NCBI RefSeq assembly: GCF_016587415.1
Contig: NZ_BNJI01000003.1
Coordinates: forward strand, 1 to 64,000
From: Ktedonobacter sp. SOSP1-85
Lineage (GTDB): Bacteria; Chloroflexota; Ktedonobacteria; Ktedonobacterales; Ktedonobacteraceae
Reading direction: 5' to 3'
Length of the DNA stretch: 64,000 nt
Shown: piece after piece, positions 35,957 through 45,254 of the stretch
How positions within the stretch are numbered: position 1 is the stretch's first letter
How the letters are laid out: the number at the start of each line of letters is the position of its first letter
Notes under the pieces: model-generated
Told to the model about the DNA's origin: nothing
Seen by the model: the letters and a program-made list of their open reading frames with translations, nothing else
Database searches by the model: none
Made by a program: the position numbers and the translations under genes

Positions 35957-36979
35957 TCACCGTTCAACGCTTCTATGAAATGCGAAGCGATGCCCGCGCT
36001 GCAGAGGGGGGGCACCAAATTGCCTTTGCCACAAGCGACGAAAATGCCTTACATCCTCAAAGCCACATTGCAATGCGACCTCCTCGACACGAAGCGCCGG
36101 GTTAGATAACAAGGTGGCAGCAAGCTCAATCCTCAAACGCTGGTGGTACTGAATGGGGGTCAGGCCAGTGGCCTCCTTAAAGGCTCGATTTAATCCCCGC
36201 GTGCTGATGCCTGCAACGTTTGCCAGTTCATCCAGCGTCACGTGCTCTGCGATATGGTTGATCAGGTAATCCTGTGCCTGGTGCACCCCCGAATGCAGGT
36301 GCGTGCGATACTCAAGGGAGATACTGCTCTGCGGCTGAGATCCATTGCGCCTCAGATACACGACCAGGTGACGCGCTACCTGGGCCGCAAACATCGGCCC
36401 TTGATCTTGCTGTACCAACCCCAGCGCCATATCAATACCAGAAGCGATGCCCGCGCTAGTGGTGAGCCTTCCATCGTGGACAAACAGCACATTTTCAAGT
36501 ACTTTGGCTTTTGGAAAGCGAGCCTGGAGTACACTGGTCTGGGACCAGTGCGTCGTACAGCGTCTTCCATCAAGCAACCCTGCCTCTGCAAGTGCAAACG
36601 CACCAGTACAAACAGAGGCAATATGGGCTCCAGCTTTTGCGGCTGAAGACAACCAATCGCGCGTCTCCTGATCGAGGAGTGGTTTCTCGTGGGAGGCGAA
36701 GTCCCAGTCCACCCCTGCTAGAAGGATCAGGTCATCTACTGCGACAGGAGCCAGGGGCGAGAGCTCAGCCAGGACTATTCCCTGCGCACTTATCTGCTGG
36801 GTCTGAGACGAGCTATAACGCAAGGTGTAGGGGGCGCCCATACAGCGAGCAGTATCAAAAACCTGTGCCGGACCGGACAGATCCAGCAAATGGACTTGCG
36901 GGAGGACGACAAACACTACGTTGCGTGCTTCACTCTGTTTGCCAAACAGGGTGAGACCTTGATGGTGAAGATCCCTCAT
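35957..36979 (-). CDS. GlxA-type AraC regulator with DJ-1/PfpI domain
   Basis: A 340-residue regulator. The N-terminal DJ-1/PfpI-like domain has FVVLPQVHLLDLSGPAQVFD and the nucleophile-elbow-like SVCTGAFALAEAGLLDGRRC, followed by TTHW. The C-terminal AraC HTH pair is VTLDELANVAGISTRGLNRA and VEEVALQCGFEDVRHFRRLW. Such proteins regulate catabolism of amines or other nitrogen compounds. A GAGAGAGG element precedes the ATG. It is separated from the MocR gene by 135 bp. Confidence 0.92.
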   Translation of the reverse strand: MRDLHHQGLTLFGKQSEARNVVFVVLPQVHLLDLSGPAQVFDTARCMGAPYTLRYSSSQTQQISAQGIVLAELSPLAPVAVDDLILLAGVDWDFASHEKPLLDQETRDWLSSAAKAGAHIASVCTGAFALAEAGLLDGRRCTTHWSQTSVLQARFPKAKVLENVLFVHDGRLTTSAGIASGIDMALGLVQQDQGPMFAAQVARHLVVYLRRNGSQPQSSISLEYRTHLHSGVHQAQDYLINHIAEHVTLDELANVAGISTRGLNRAFKEATGLTPIQYHQRLRIELAATLLSNPALRVEEVALQCGFEDVRHFRRLWQRQFGAPPLQRGHRFAFHRSVER

Positions 36980-37336
36980 CCCAACCTCTCTCTCTTAACT
37001 TCAAGCTACCTACTGTTCCGTTTCGTTTTATCTGAAAGAGATGTATACCGGCTGCGGCGGCAGGGAAGTTGGATGCCGAGGGGCTGGCGCACCTTTGCAC
37101 CCCCGGGCACCTTTTTCAATTGAGCTGTAACAGAGCGCTACCTATCTGGCTCGAGCTGTTCTTGTTTGAAAGGTATGAACATAGTATATACGTTGTCTTT
37201 GTGCTCGACCAGGGGCAAATGATACAAAAAGGAGGACGAATTTAGCCAAAACTTCTCTCTGGCTTGCTTTGCCAGGATATACATACTTCTTCTGCTCCAG
37301 TTCTCCTTATGGTGCAAGCAGTTCTGCGATCAGTTG
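36980..37336. other. intergenic, no gene seen
   Basis: This is the upstream region of the GlxA-type gene, running to the IS6 left end. No operator or coding region was identified. Confidence 0.35.
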
Positions 37337-38176
37337 GGCTGTGTTGCAAAAATACCAGAAGGGGAAACATGACTCCAAATACCCTGCTTTCTTGCCAGGT
37401 TTAGATAGCTACACCAAACAATTCAGCGATGAACACTGCTTGGTTTCGAGCTTCATCTTTGCCTATTCCTTGCACTTGGCCTTTTCTGAGCATATTGATG
37501 ATTTCATATCCCTGCAACGTTCTTTGGGCCGTTTCAAAAGAAAAGAAGCCCATCCCTGGTTTGGTCAGCCGTTTGATGAAGCGATGGTCTTGTTCAATCA
37601 GGTTGTTGAGATATTTGCGCTGCCGCAGTTCACACGAAGCAGCCAGAACCCCTATGGCTTTCAACTCGTTGAGGGCTTTGGGATATGCCGCATTTTTATC
37701 AACTGTAATGACACGCGGAGCCACCGTATGGGAAGCTCCAAGCACTTTCGAGAAAAAACGTTTTGCAGCCAGTGTATCGCGGGTGGCGCTGAGATGGAAC
37801 TCCAGCGTGTTCCCGTGGGAATCCACTGCGCGATAGAGATACATCCATGCTCCTTTGACCTTGACATACGTTTCGTCAACGCGCCACGAGTCAGTTGTTT
37901 CTTTGAGATGTGGTCGGCACCGTTTCTCCAACTCGGGAGCATATCGTTGAATCCACCGATAGACGGTGGTATGATCGACGCGTAACCCCCGCTCTTGCAT
38001 GATTTCTTCCATATCGCGATAGCTGAGTGCGTACCGCAAATACCAACGGACACAGAGCAAAATAATCTCAGCTTCAAAATGGCGCCATTTGAACGGGGCT
38101 TGCGGGGTCATTATGCTTCTCTTCTCATCTTTTTGATTCCATCTTATCTGATGGATTTTACTTTTGCAACACAACC
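37337..38176. mobile_element. IS6-family insertion sequence (840 bp)
   Basis: The ends are GGCTGTGTTGCAAAAA at 37337 and TTTTGCAACACAACC ending at 38176. It has cut a RibD-C-type reductase gene whose 3' part follows on the right; no matching 5' part is found on the left, so flanking DNA was lost or rearranged. Confidence 0.88.
37401..38111 (-). CDS. IS6-family transposase
   Basis: A 236-residue DDE transposase: APFKWRHFEAEIILLCVRWY at the N-terminus, then WRVDETYVKVKGAWMYLYRA, VITVDKNAAYP and NNLIEQDHRFIKRLTKPGMG. ATG 38111 (MTPQAPFK) is chosen to match relatives; the frame extends 21 codons further upstream without a better signal. It appears intact. Confidence 0.92.
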   Translation of the reverse strand: MTPQAPFKWRHFEAEIILLCVRWYLRYALSYRDMEEIMQERGLRVDHTTVYRWIQRYAPELEKRCRPHLKETTDSWRVDETYVKVKGAWMYLYRAVDSHGNTLEFHLSATRDTLAAKRFFSKVLGASHTVAPRVITVDKNAAYPKALNELKAIGVLAASCELRQRKYLNNLIEQDHRFIKRLTKPGMGFFSFETAQRTLQGYEIINMLRKGQVQGIGKDEARNQAVFIAELFGVAI

Positions 38177-38419
38177 GTTGCGACAGGCTTGCGAGCCACA
38201 GAGGGGAAGAATCTGCTGATCATCGGTGCCAGCCTTGCCCGTCAGTGTCTCGAGGCAGGGCTGATTGACGAGATCCTCGTGCATGTAGCGCCCATCTTGC
38301 TCGATGATGGTGTCCGCTTCTTTGCCCGAAAGGCGGGCGAACAGGTTGCCTTAGAGACGATAGCCGTCTCACAAGCAGAGCAACTGACCAACCTTCGTTT
38401 CCGCGTGAGAAAGGCATAA
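38177..38419 (+). pseudogene. RibD C-terminal-type (dihydrofolate reductase-like) gene, 3' fragment
   Basis: The frame reads ATEGKNLLIIGASLARQCLE, then AGLIDEILVHVAPILLDDGV, then RFFA and a final TNLRFRVRKA. This is the last ~80 residues of a deaminase-reductase domain, and the GAS..R..LEAGLIDE block is characteristic. The IS6 element removed the NADPH-binding N-terminal part. Confidence 0.8.
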
Positions 38420-38880
38420 ACAGAAGCAACAGATGGGGGATGAACGCACCTCTCCGGCCAAGGGCACGCTCGCCATAGAGAGACCAGTTCCAAAACCTGG
38501 CAGAGCAAAATGGCTCCGTACTTTCCATATAAAATGGCCCTTGTAGGAAGACCATTATCATTCTATAATTTTGCCAGGTAAAGCACTTCGGAGCCCCATG
38601 CTGGTACGTAGCGTATCTATGAAGCTCCCCTTTGGCTCAAGACTTCTCAGCACCTACGGCGCTTCGCGGGTCATGTTGTAGGTTCTGCTGGAGAGATCAG
38701 CCTGGGAATGCGCTGGAAGAAGAGGTCACAGGCCACAAGCCTTGTACGGCAGCCGCGTTCATTTCTGAGCACATACAGAGCTTCCAGACTGCCTGAAGAG
38801 AGCATATTTGGATGCTTGCGCAGGAGAAGAAAGCGCGCCAGGCAGGAATTGTATCATCATAAAACTAAGGAGAGCACTCT
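38420..38880. other. about 460 bp without a recognisable gene
   Basis: Nothing coding was recognised. AAGGAGAGC at the right end is the ribosome binding site of the GNAT gene. Confidence 0.4.
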
Positions 38881-39283
38881 ATGATCAGTATCGGTAAGCT
38901 AGAGCCCTCCGACAGGGCTGTCTGGGAAGACTTGTTCCGCGCATATATCGACTTTTACCAGCGGGTTGTGCCGCCCGAGATGTACGAACGAGCGTGGTGT
39001 GAGTTTCAGGAGGATACGCGTCTGCACGCCTTCGGGGCGAGGCTGGATGGCAGACTTGTCGGCATCACACACTTCTTCATCCATCCCAATACGTCGGGGC
39101 CGGATGTTTGCTATCTTCAGGACCTCTTCACCGCCCCGGAAGCACGTGGTAAGGGCATCCGCCCGCGCATTGATTGCGGCTGTTACAGAGTGGGCTCAGG
39201 CTCATGACTGCCGCCGTGTATACTGGCGCACTCATGAGTCTAATAGCACGGCACGGTATTGTCAACTTAAATTTTTTTGTTGA
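38881..39283 (+). pseudogene. GNAT acetyltransferase, frameshifted and truncated by MITE A
   Basis: The N-terminal frame reads LEPSDRAVWEDLFRAYIDFY up to the acetyl-CoA loop LFTAPEARGKGI. It then changes frame to RALIAAVTEWAQAHDCRRVY and WRTHESNSTAR. The break fits one extra C in the CCC of CGCCCGC near 39164. The MITE at 39255 replaces the last ~20 residues and adds a stop. Both the frameshift and the insertion argue that it is dead. Confidence 0.85.
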
Positions 39284-39417
39284 TGAGCTTTCACCACTTC
39301 GATGCCATATCAGCCAGAACTCTCGAACAAACAAGGGCAAGAAACAGGGCACAATCCCCACTTTGAGGTCTGTTTCTCTTCCATAAGCTCTACAATTGTA
39401 AGTAAGTTGACAATACC
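39255..39417. repeat. MITE family A, copy 3 (163 bp)
   Basis: The ends are GGTATTGTCAACTTAA and TTGACAATACC, in the same orientation as copy 2. It is inserted in the GNAT gene; no exact target duplication is seen (GGCAC versus GACAC at the borders). Confidence 0.93.
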
Positions 39418-39463
39418 GACACACAAAGGGAAAGAAATTACAACATCCAATTATCACATTTAC

Positions 39464-40210
39464 GTGCGCCCTTTCACGGGTAAAGGAGTTTCTCAAAAGA
39501 GATATGCTTGAGTAATGGCATAAGGGTTGAGCGGCATGCGTAAAGCCTCAGCAAGGCTTTAGGTGTGAAGCCCGCTGACAAAGGAGCTTGTGATCCTAGC
39601 CGAAAGGACCCAAGACCGAACCCTGTGACCTATGCCGACGAGAGAAACCTTCGTCTGAAGCGTCGTTAGATAAGACGGGTGAAATGGCTGACACACCCGA
39701 CCCAAAATGGGATGGCGGCTGTCCGGCTATGTGTAAATTATGGCTGGAATTGCTCCGAAGTCCGCCCGGCGTATAGGAGGCGAGCTAAGGGTCACTAGAA
39801 CTTCTTTACTTGGAATGGGGGAACTCTCAAACCGCTTTACTCGACAGAGACGCGAGAATGCTAGCGTGCGGCAGAGAGGGCGGAGGCGGCATAGTAACCG
39901 AACGCCACGCTGTAATGGCGAGGACATGGTGAAGGTCCGCCAGGGAAAGACGCTTGACGAGAGGAAGAATGGATGCAGTGAGGAAAGCAGATGACGGTTG
40001 GAGTAGTGGCATCATGTTCTCCAGCAGAGTGGGGGATGCCATGCAACAGGTTGTGCTGTGCTCAAACTGGTGCGCTTCACGGGGGCAACCCAAATCCACC
40101 ACCTCATACGCAAGGGCCGAATAGGTCATGTCGAGTACTGGAAAGCGCAGTGCGGGGAAACTCGCCTGCTGCGTTTGGACGGGGGGAAAGGACGTAAGTC
40201 CCTACCTATC
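39464..40210 (+). ncRNA. group II intron RNA without an intron-encoded protein
   Basis: The 5' end GTGCGCCC is the bacterial group II intron start. The following ~400 bases are dense in short complementary segments, with blocks such as GACCGAACCCTGTGACC and AATTGCTCCGAAGTCC that recall domain I-III of bacterial introns. Near the 3' end GCGGGGAAACTCGC is a GAAA-capped stem like domain V, followed by a domain VI-like hairpin (GGACGTAAGTCC) and the end CTACCTATC. No reverse transcriptase frame is present; the intron is only ~750 bases. The domain V pairing is imperfect by eye, so the exact model needs checking. It lies directly upstream of an HxlR gene. Confidence 0.65.
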
Positions 40211-40230
40211 CGTACAGAATGAGGGCAGCT

Positions 40231-40581
40231 ATGAAGCCAGCAGAAGGAAACGCAACAAATCATTGTATATGCCCGCGCTATAAATATGCAGTTCAATTAT
40301 TGGGAAAACGCTGGACAGGTTTGATTCTCGCTACGCTTCTGCACGGTCCAAAGCGCTTTGGCGAAATCACAATGGCGGTGGAAGGTCTCTCCGACCGTAT
40401 GCTGAGTGATCGCATGCGTGAACTAGAAGGGGAAGGTATTGTGGAACGCGTTGTGTATCCTGACATTCCCGTACGCGTTGAATATCACCTGACTGACAAA
40501 GGGCACAATCTCGAGCCTGTGATTGAGGCAATTCACCAATGGGCAAAGCAATGGATTCCATCAGATTCGCAGATTTGTTGA
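40231..40581 (+). CDS. HxlR family transcriptional regulator
   Basis: A 116-residue HxlR regulator: CICPRYKYAVQLLGKRWTGL, then ILATLLHGPKRFGEI, GLSDRMLSDRMRELEGEGIV and VPVRVEYHLTDKG. Two cysteines (CIC) sit at the start of the domain. ATG 40231 follows GAGGGCAGCT, so it is preferred to ATG 40219. The start lies only 20 bp after the predicted intron end. Palindromes downstream at 40666-40760 may be its operators. Confidence 0.92.
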   Translation: MKPAEGNATNHCICPRYKYAVQLLGKRWTGLILATLLHGPKRFGEITMAVEGLSDRMLSDRMRELEGEGIVERVVYPDIPVRVEYHLTDKGHNLEPVIEAIHQWAKQWIPSDSQIC

Positions 40582-40665
40582 AGGAATATCCCAAAGAGGA
40601 AGCTACCGATGAAAAAAGGTTCGGCCTGGTCGGAAAGAAATGAGAGGATGAATGGGCTCTTCTTC

Positions 40666-40762
40666 TGTAACGTTACAAGAAATTAGTTACTTGACAAAGG
40701 GAGAATACGGCGGTACATCCCTTACATAAAGATCATTACTTACAAAAAGTAACATCTGACCG
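40666..40762. promoter_or_regulatory. palindromes and promoter-like elements downstream of HxlR
   Basis: TGTAACGTTACA (40666-40677) is a perfect 12-bp palindrome. Further on GTTACTTGACA and ATTACTTACAAAAAGTAACAT give related TTACTT/AAGTAA half sites. They would suit an HxlR-controlled promoter, but the gene that was controlled has been destroyed by mobile elements. Confidence 0.45.
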
Positions 40763-40774
40763 GGCAGTTCTGCC

Positions 40775-40934
40775 GGTAGTGTTGCAAAAAATTTTGAGCT
40801 GAGAAAATGGATCGGGTACTTACGGCACAAGAATTATTTCCACGGAGAAAAAGTGCATGTTCTGCATCTTTTCCCAGCGAGATATGTTCGTGTGTACTTC
40901 AATTTGCTGAGTTTTAATTTTTTGCAACACTACC
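40775..40934. repeat. IS6-derived MITE (160 bp)
   Basis: Perfect 19-bp inverted repeats GGTAGTGTTGCAAAAAATT at 40775 and its complement ending at 40934. The GTTGCAAAA core is the IS6-family terminus. It has no coding capacity. Its right end lies inside an IS6-type transposase fragment. Confidence 0.88.
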
Positions 40935-41151
40935 CCACTGGCGCACTGTTTCATACGTCACGACGATTCCGCGCTGCGCCAGAAGCTCTTCAACATCGCG
41001 AAAACTGAGCGAGAAGCGGAAATACAGCCACACGGCGTGGCTGATGATTTCTGGTGGGAAGCGAAAGCCTTTGTAGCTTGGAGCAGTGAGGGTTATTTTC
41101 ATGCAGTTATTCTAGCACATTGTTCAGCTACATTCCCAAGTTGACAATACC
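40935..41151 (-). pseudogene. IS6-family element, N-terminal fragment with GGTATTGTCAACTT end
   Basis: Read from the right, the element begins GGTATTGTCAACTT (41151-41138) and encodes from ATG 41102 PSYKGFRFPPEIISHAVWLY and FRFSLSFRDVEELLAQRGIV, the N-terminus of IS6 transposases. It is cut at 40934 by the 160-bp MITE. Its terminus is the same as that of MITE family A, which makes this IS type the likely source of transposase for that MITE. Confidence 0.82.
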
Positions 41152-41293
41152 CTGTGAAGACGACGTTGCCGCTACGTATATAGGTGATGACATCCGTGAG
41201 GTCCAGGTCCTCGTGCAGGGCCTTGAGTTCGTCCATGCGTACCTGCGTCCCGCCTACGTTGACACCCCTGAAGAGGGCTACAAACCTTGCCAT
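41152..41293 (-). pseudogene. DUF1697 protein, N-terminal fragment
   Basis: From ATG 41293, behind AAGGAGG, the frame reads MARFVALFRGVNVGGTQVRM, then DELKALHEDLDLTDVITYIR and SGNVVF. This is the conserved start of DUF1697 proteins. The IS6-type element enters right after SGNVVFTG and the rest is missing. Confidence 0.88.
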
Positions 41294-41420
41294 GTGTGAG
41301 CCTCCTTGTCTCTATAGCCTATTTTTCGCCATTATATCAGGCCTATTCGAGAATACATAGGTCAGATGACACTCCTCTTTGAAGAGTAAACTGCAAATGT
41401 TCAGATTCGATAGTGGCAAA

Positions 41421-43170
41421 TCGGCTCATGCGCACTTTGTGTGGGCAGGTTCGTCGCGATGGAGCACCCGTAGACGGAGCAAGTCAAAGTTCGCACGTCC
41501 ATACATTTGCCTCTTGATCAGCTTAAGTCGATTTACCTGTGCCTCAACCATTCCATTACTCCACTCTACCGTAAAGGCGGCTTTCACGGCATCCCAATCT
41601 TTACGCAACCCAGCAACAAAACTGTGAAGTTCAGGAAAAGGACTCTTTAATGCCCGTTGTGTCCAGTCATGGAGTTGATCGCCTTGACGACCGTGCATCA
41701 GTTCTCGAAACTGTTGCACGAGCTGATAGAGGGAAGCCAGGTCAGGATTCCGGCGAAGGATCTCTTCAAGATCTTCTCGCTCTTCTCGCTTCAAGTCTGT
41801 CGGCTGGCGCAAAAACAAAAAGTGGACTTGCTTGGGCGAAAGCTGCCGAACAGAGGGAGGGAGCGGAGTTTCTGGCAAACTGACCCCTTTGCGTAAGCAT
41901 CTGATGTAGGCAGAAACTGATGCATAGGAACCTTGATAACCCTGTTCACTGATCTCCTGATGCAGGTGGGCAGCATTCTGACAACCCGCCGCCAGCGCTC
42001 AACCAGATAAGCGCGATACGCATCTAACGCGCGTTTTTTCTTTTCTTCTGCGTTTCTTTTCAGGGAAAGACGCAGCGGCAAGAAATCGCTCGGTGGTGCT
42101 TCGACTCACGCGCACACGAGAGGCAATCTCTCCGATCGTGAGCCTTTGCGTCTTGAGAGCAACGGCCTGCTCATAGCGCTGGCGTCGTTCCTCTCGGTGA
42201 GCCAGACGGACCTTTTCTGCTTGCTTCGTCGGAACAGGACGGATGTCTTGAGGCAATGGAAGATCGTCTTGGACTTGGACGAGCAACGGTGAAGTTTCCT
42301 CTTCATCTCTGAAGTGAAAACAATCGCGGTAGCGCTTGAGGAGAGCTTCGAGGTCATCACCCAGGTTCGCGGATCAGATGAAAGCGGTCTGCCACCTGAA
42401 GCGCCTGAGGAGCACCTCGACGGGCGGCATCAGCATACTCGGTCGACCGATCTCGGCTGATGATCTTCACCCCAGGATGGGCCTTGAGCCAAGCAACCAC
42501 GGTATCAGCTTCACGATCGGGAAGAAGGTCAATGGGGGTATGCCGCTCCAGATCACAGAGAATGGTTCCATAGTGGCGTCCCTTGCGCCAGGCCCAGTCA
42601 TCCAGACCAAGAACCCGAGGCACCGGGGCAACAGGGAAAGGGGAACGACGGAGCAAGCGTAACAAGGTATCACGGCTCGCCGAACACGCAAAGGATTCAG
42701 CCACGCGGGATGCAGGCTTGCCACCTAAGGCAAAAGCCAACGCACGCAGCAGCTTCGTTTGGCGGATGGTTCGCCGTGCGTGAGCCTCGACCAGCTCAGG
42801 ATATGGCGAGAGCAAACGTTTGGCGTTGACATTCACGCTTCTGGCACAAGAACCGACGGACACGCAGATGCAACCGGACGGTGTATTCCAGGCAAGGAAG
42901 ATCCGCAGGCTTGCGAACGTAGGAACCATGCAGCCGTGTTGATGGAGAGGCGCACACAGGGCATGGAACAGCTCTCCTGGTTGAGTGCAGAGAAAAGATG
43001 AGCATGTTGCCCTCAAGGGTCACGTCTTCGATGACCACATCGGGGCAAGAAGGGAACAATAGGCTTGTCAGAGAATTCATTCGTACTTTCATGGAGGAGA
43101 AGAAAACAGCGAGAAAATCTCTCCTATTTTATCACCTTTGAGCTTCCCACACAAAGTGCGCATGAGCCGA
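41421..43170. mobile_element. degenerate ISL3-family element (1750 bp)
   Basis: Inverted repeats TCGGCTCATGCGCACTTTG at the left and the complement at the right (…CATGAGCCGA to 43170) match over 25 bp. No target duplication. It ends 8 bp from the stop of the second MocR gene. Confidence 0.88.
41426..43092 (-). pseudogene. ISL3-family transposase with several frameshifts
   Basis: Pieces in three frames rebuild an ISL3 transposase. They are an N-terminal finger (PCPVCASPSTRLHGSY), the catalytic GLDDWAWRKGRHYGTILCDL and IISRDRSTEYADAA, an HTH-containing linker (IGEIASRVRVSRSTTERFL), and the C-terminal WSNGMVEAQVNRLKLIKRQM. At least four frame changes are needed, near 42805, 42365, 42080 and 41995. 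They include apparent insertions as well as losses, so this copy is genuinely dead. Confidence 0.85.
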
Positions 43171-43177
43171 ATCTCCA

Positions 43178-44716
43178 TCATTCAATTATCAAATTTACAC
43201 GCGGACCTCTCTTTCTCTCTTCCTGCCTAGTGTTCCATGCTCGCGCAAGGTGTTGCACGCCTTCCTCAATCTCGCGTTCGGTCCAGGAGGCATAGCCGAG
43301 CAAAACGCCGCTACGACCCGTGGGCTCCATACGATACGCCGAGAGGGGAGAAACGATAATGCGTTGTCTCTCTGCTTTGCGCGCCATGTCGCGATCATCG
43401 GTGCCTTCTCTGAGCCAGCCGACCAGATGCAATCCGGCGGCGGGCTGCTCGATGGTGAGCACCTCTCCAAGAGAGCGCCCGGCGCAATCCCGCAAGAGAT
43501 TCCCCCGTTTCGCATACAACGAACGCATGCGGCGGATATGGCGGGCGAAATCTCCCTCCCTCATATAGGTCGCTACCGCTGCCTGTTCAAGCGTCGGCTG
43601 AAAGATATTTGCTGTGCACAGGGCAGTGACAAAGGTATCGATCAGCGAGGGAGGAACGACCAAATATCCTAGACGTAATGCGGGGAAAAGGACTTTGCTA
43701 AAGGTTCCCAGATAGAGCACCTGTTCTGCACCTTCAAGCCCTTGCAGCGCCGGAATAGGACGACCAAGGTAGCGATACTCGCTATCGTAGTCGTCCTCAA
43801 TGATCCAGGCTCCGGCAGCTTGGGCCCAGTGCAACAGTTCATAGCGTCGGGCAAGGCTCATGGTCACGCCAAGAGGGAATTGATGTGAAGGAGTCACATA
43901 GACGAGCCGGGCTTCTGGGTGCCTCGCTCTCCCGCTCACCACATCTATCCCTTCCTTATCAATGGGAACCGGCACGATGATGGCTCCCACGTCCTCAAGC
44001 GCCGCTTTCGCATAGGGATAGCCGGGATCTTCTATCCAGGCGGCATCTCCTGGGTTCAGGAGCAGGCGCGCTGCCAGGAACAATCCCGCCTGCGCGCCTG
44101 CGACCACAATCACCTGATCCGCTGTGCAGCGCACGCCCCGCGAAACGGTGAGATAGGTTGCAATCTCCTCGCGCAATGGGCGATAGCCCGCCACATCTTG
44201 ATAGCCGAGCTGTGAGGGGGAAAGTTGACGTGCCACTCGCGCGACTGTCCGTGCCCACTCCTGCTGCGGAAAGCTCTCAAGCGCAGGGAGTCCGAGACAA
44301 AAAGGGATGCTCTCATTGCCTCTGCCAAAGCCAGGCGGCAATGAGAGCGCAGAGCCACGCTGCGATACGCTTGCGTATCGACTTACTGGCTCAGAAGACC
44401 TCGTCACTGCTGCAGGCATGGTCGTCTTGTGGAAGAGGCTCTCAGAAAGGTGCTTCGTGACATAGGTGCCTGCTCCCACCTGTCCCTCAATATACCCCTG
44501 GGCAAAGAGATCCTGATACGCCTCTTCAACGGTTGTGCGCGAGACCCCCAACTCGCGGGCGAAAGCACGTGTTGAGGGCAACCGTGCCCCAGGAGCCAGG
44601 TACCCGGTGCGAATGGCTCGGCCAAGCTGTTCATAGAGTTGGCGGCACAGAGGCAGGTTGGCGCTCGCATCCAATTGGATGCTGGGCAATGGGATATGTG
44701 GTGTTGGCTTTGGCAT
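43178..44716 (-). CDS. MocR-type regulator (GntR HTH fused to PLP aminotransferase fold), second copy
   Basis: A 512-residue MocR protein. The GntR domain reads LCRQLYEQLGRAIRTGYLAP, ARLPSTRAFARELGVSRTTV and EEAYQDLFAQGYIEG. The aminotransferase domain has VVAGAQAGLFLAARLLLNPG, EDDYDSEYRYLGR and the PLP-lysine site LGTFSKVLFPALRLGYLVVP. It is a paralogue of the gene at 34325, clearly diverged. The ISL3 relic abuts its 3' end without changing the reading frame much. Its target gene is not apparent. Confidence 0.92.
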   Translation of the reverse strand: MPKPTPHIPLPSIQLDASANLPLCRQLYEQLGRAIRTGYLAPGARLPSTRAFARELGVSRTTVEEAYQDLFAQGYIEGQVGAGTYVTKHLSESLFHKTTMPAAVTRSSEPVSRYASVSQRGSALSLPPGFGRGNESIPFCLGLPALESFPQQEWARTVARVARQLSPSQLGYQDVAGYRPLREEIATYLTVSRGVRCTADQVIVVAGAQAGLFLAARLLLNPGDAAWIEDPGYPYAKAALEDVGAIIVPVPIDKEGIDVVSGRARHPEARLVYVTPSHQFPLGVTMSLARRYELLHWAQAAGAWIIEDDYDSEYRYLGRPIPALQGLEGAEQVLYLGTFSKVLFPALRLGYLVVPPSLIDTFVTALCTANIFQPTLEQAAVATYMREGDFARHIRRMRSLYAKRGNLLRDCAGRSLGEVLTIEQPAAGLHLVGWLREGTDDRDMARKAERQRIIVSPLSAYRMEPTGRSGVLLGYASWTEREIEEGVQHLARAWNTRQEERKRGPRVNLIIE

Positions 44717-45254
44717 AAGCCGTCTCCTCTGTTCTCAGAACAAATAATGGCTGCCTCAGTATATTCCATAATGGCTATTTTGAACAAGCCAATCTTCTGA
44801 TAGAGTTTCATCAAGAGAGGTGATCTCCACTGAGAAAGAAGGTTCAGCCTGAACGAGCAGCCCACGTTGCGTTTATCGCCAGAAATTCTGGAGAGAAGTG
44901 CGCACCGGCCCAAAATCTTCTCGGAAGAAAGCCCTCTGAAAGACCTCACATGAAGGTTCAGTGGTAAAAGCTCATCAAGAGAAAAACGTACGTTGACAAT
45001 ACCGTTTTCCGTTGTACATACGCGCTGCAACGGATAGCCCTAAAAGCCGCCCCTGAAAGGGCCCGGGGCAGATGCTCATTGCTCCTGGCCTCTCCGGGAA
45101 AAGCACGTATTGCATACACACACTTTTTCATCGCTTGTTCCAATCGATGTGACAGAAGAGGGATCATCTCCATTGCATGCTATTTCTTGCGGTTCAAAGC
45201 GGGAAAACATCGTTGCCACCAGGGATGGGGAGACGTGAAAGGGAGAGAGACAGT
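44717..45254. other. intergenic with a solo MITE A end
   Basis: At 44953-45003 AAAGCTCATCAAGAG followed by GTTGACAATACC matches the right end of MITE A without a left partner. The rest holds no recognised gene. Confidence 0.5.

Noticed and set aside
39827..40129. Minus-strand frame of 100 codons
   Set aside because: It lies inside the intron-like RNA and is explained by structured RNA sequence; composition is not protein-like.
40055..40218. Plus-strand frame reading ATQIHHLIRKGRIGHVEYW near the intron 3' end
   Set aside because: It looks somewhat protein-like, but it overlaps the domain V/VI-like hairpins, has no start signal and no family match; kept as a caution for the intron model.
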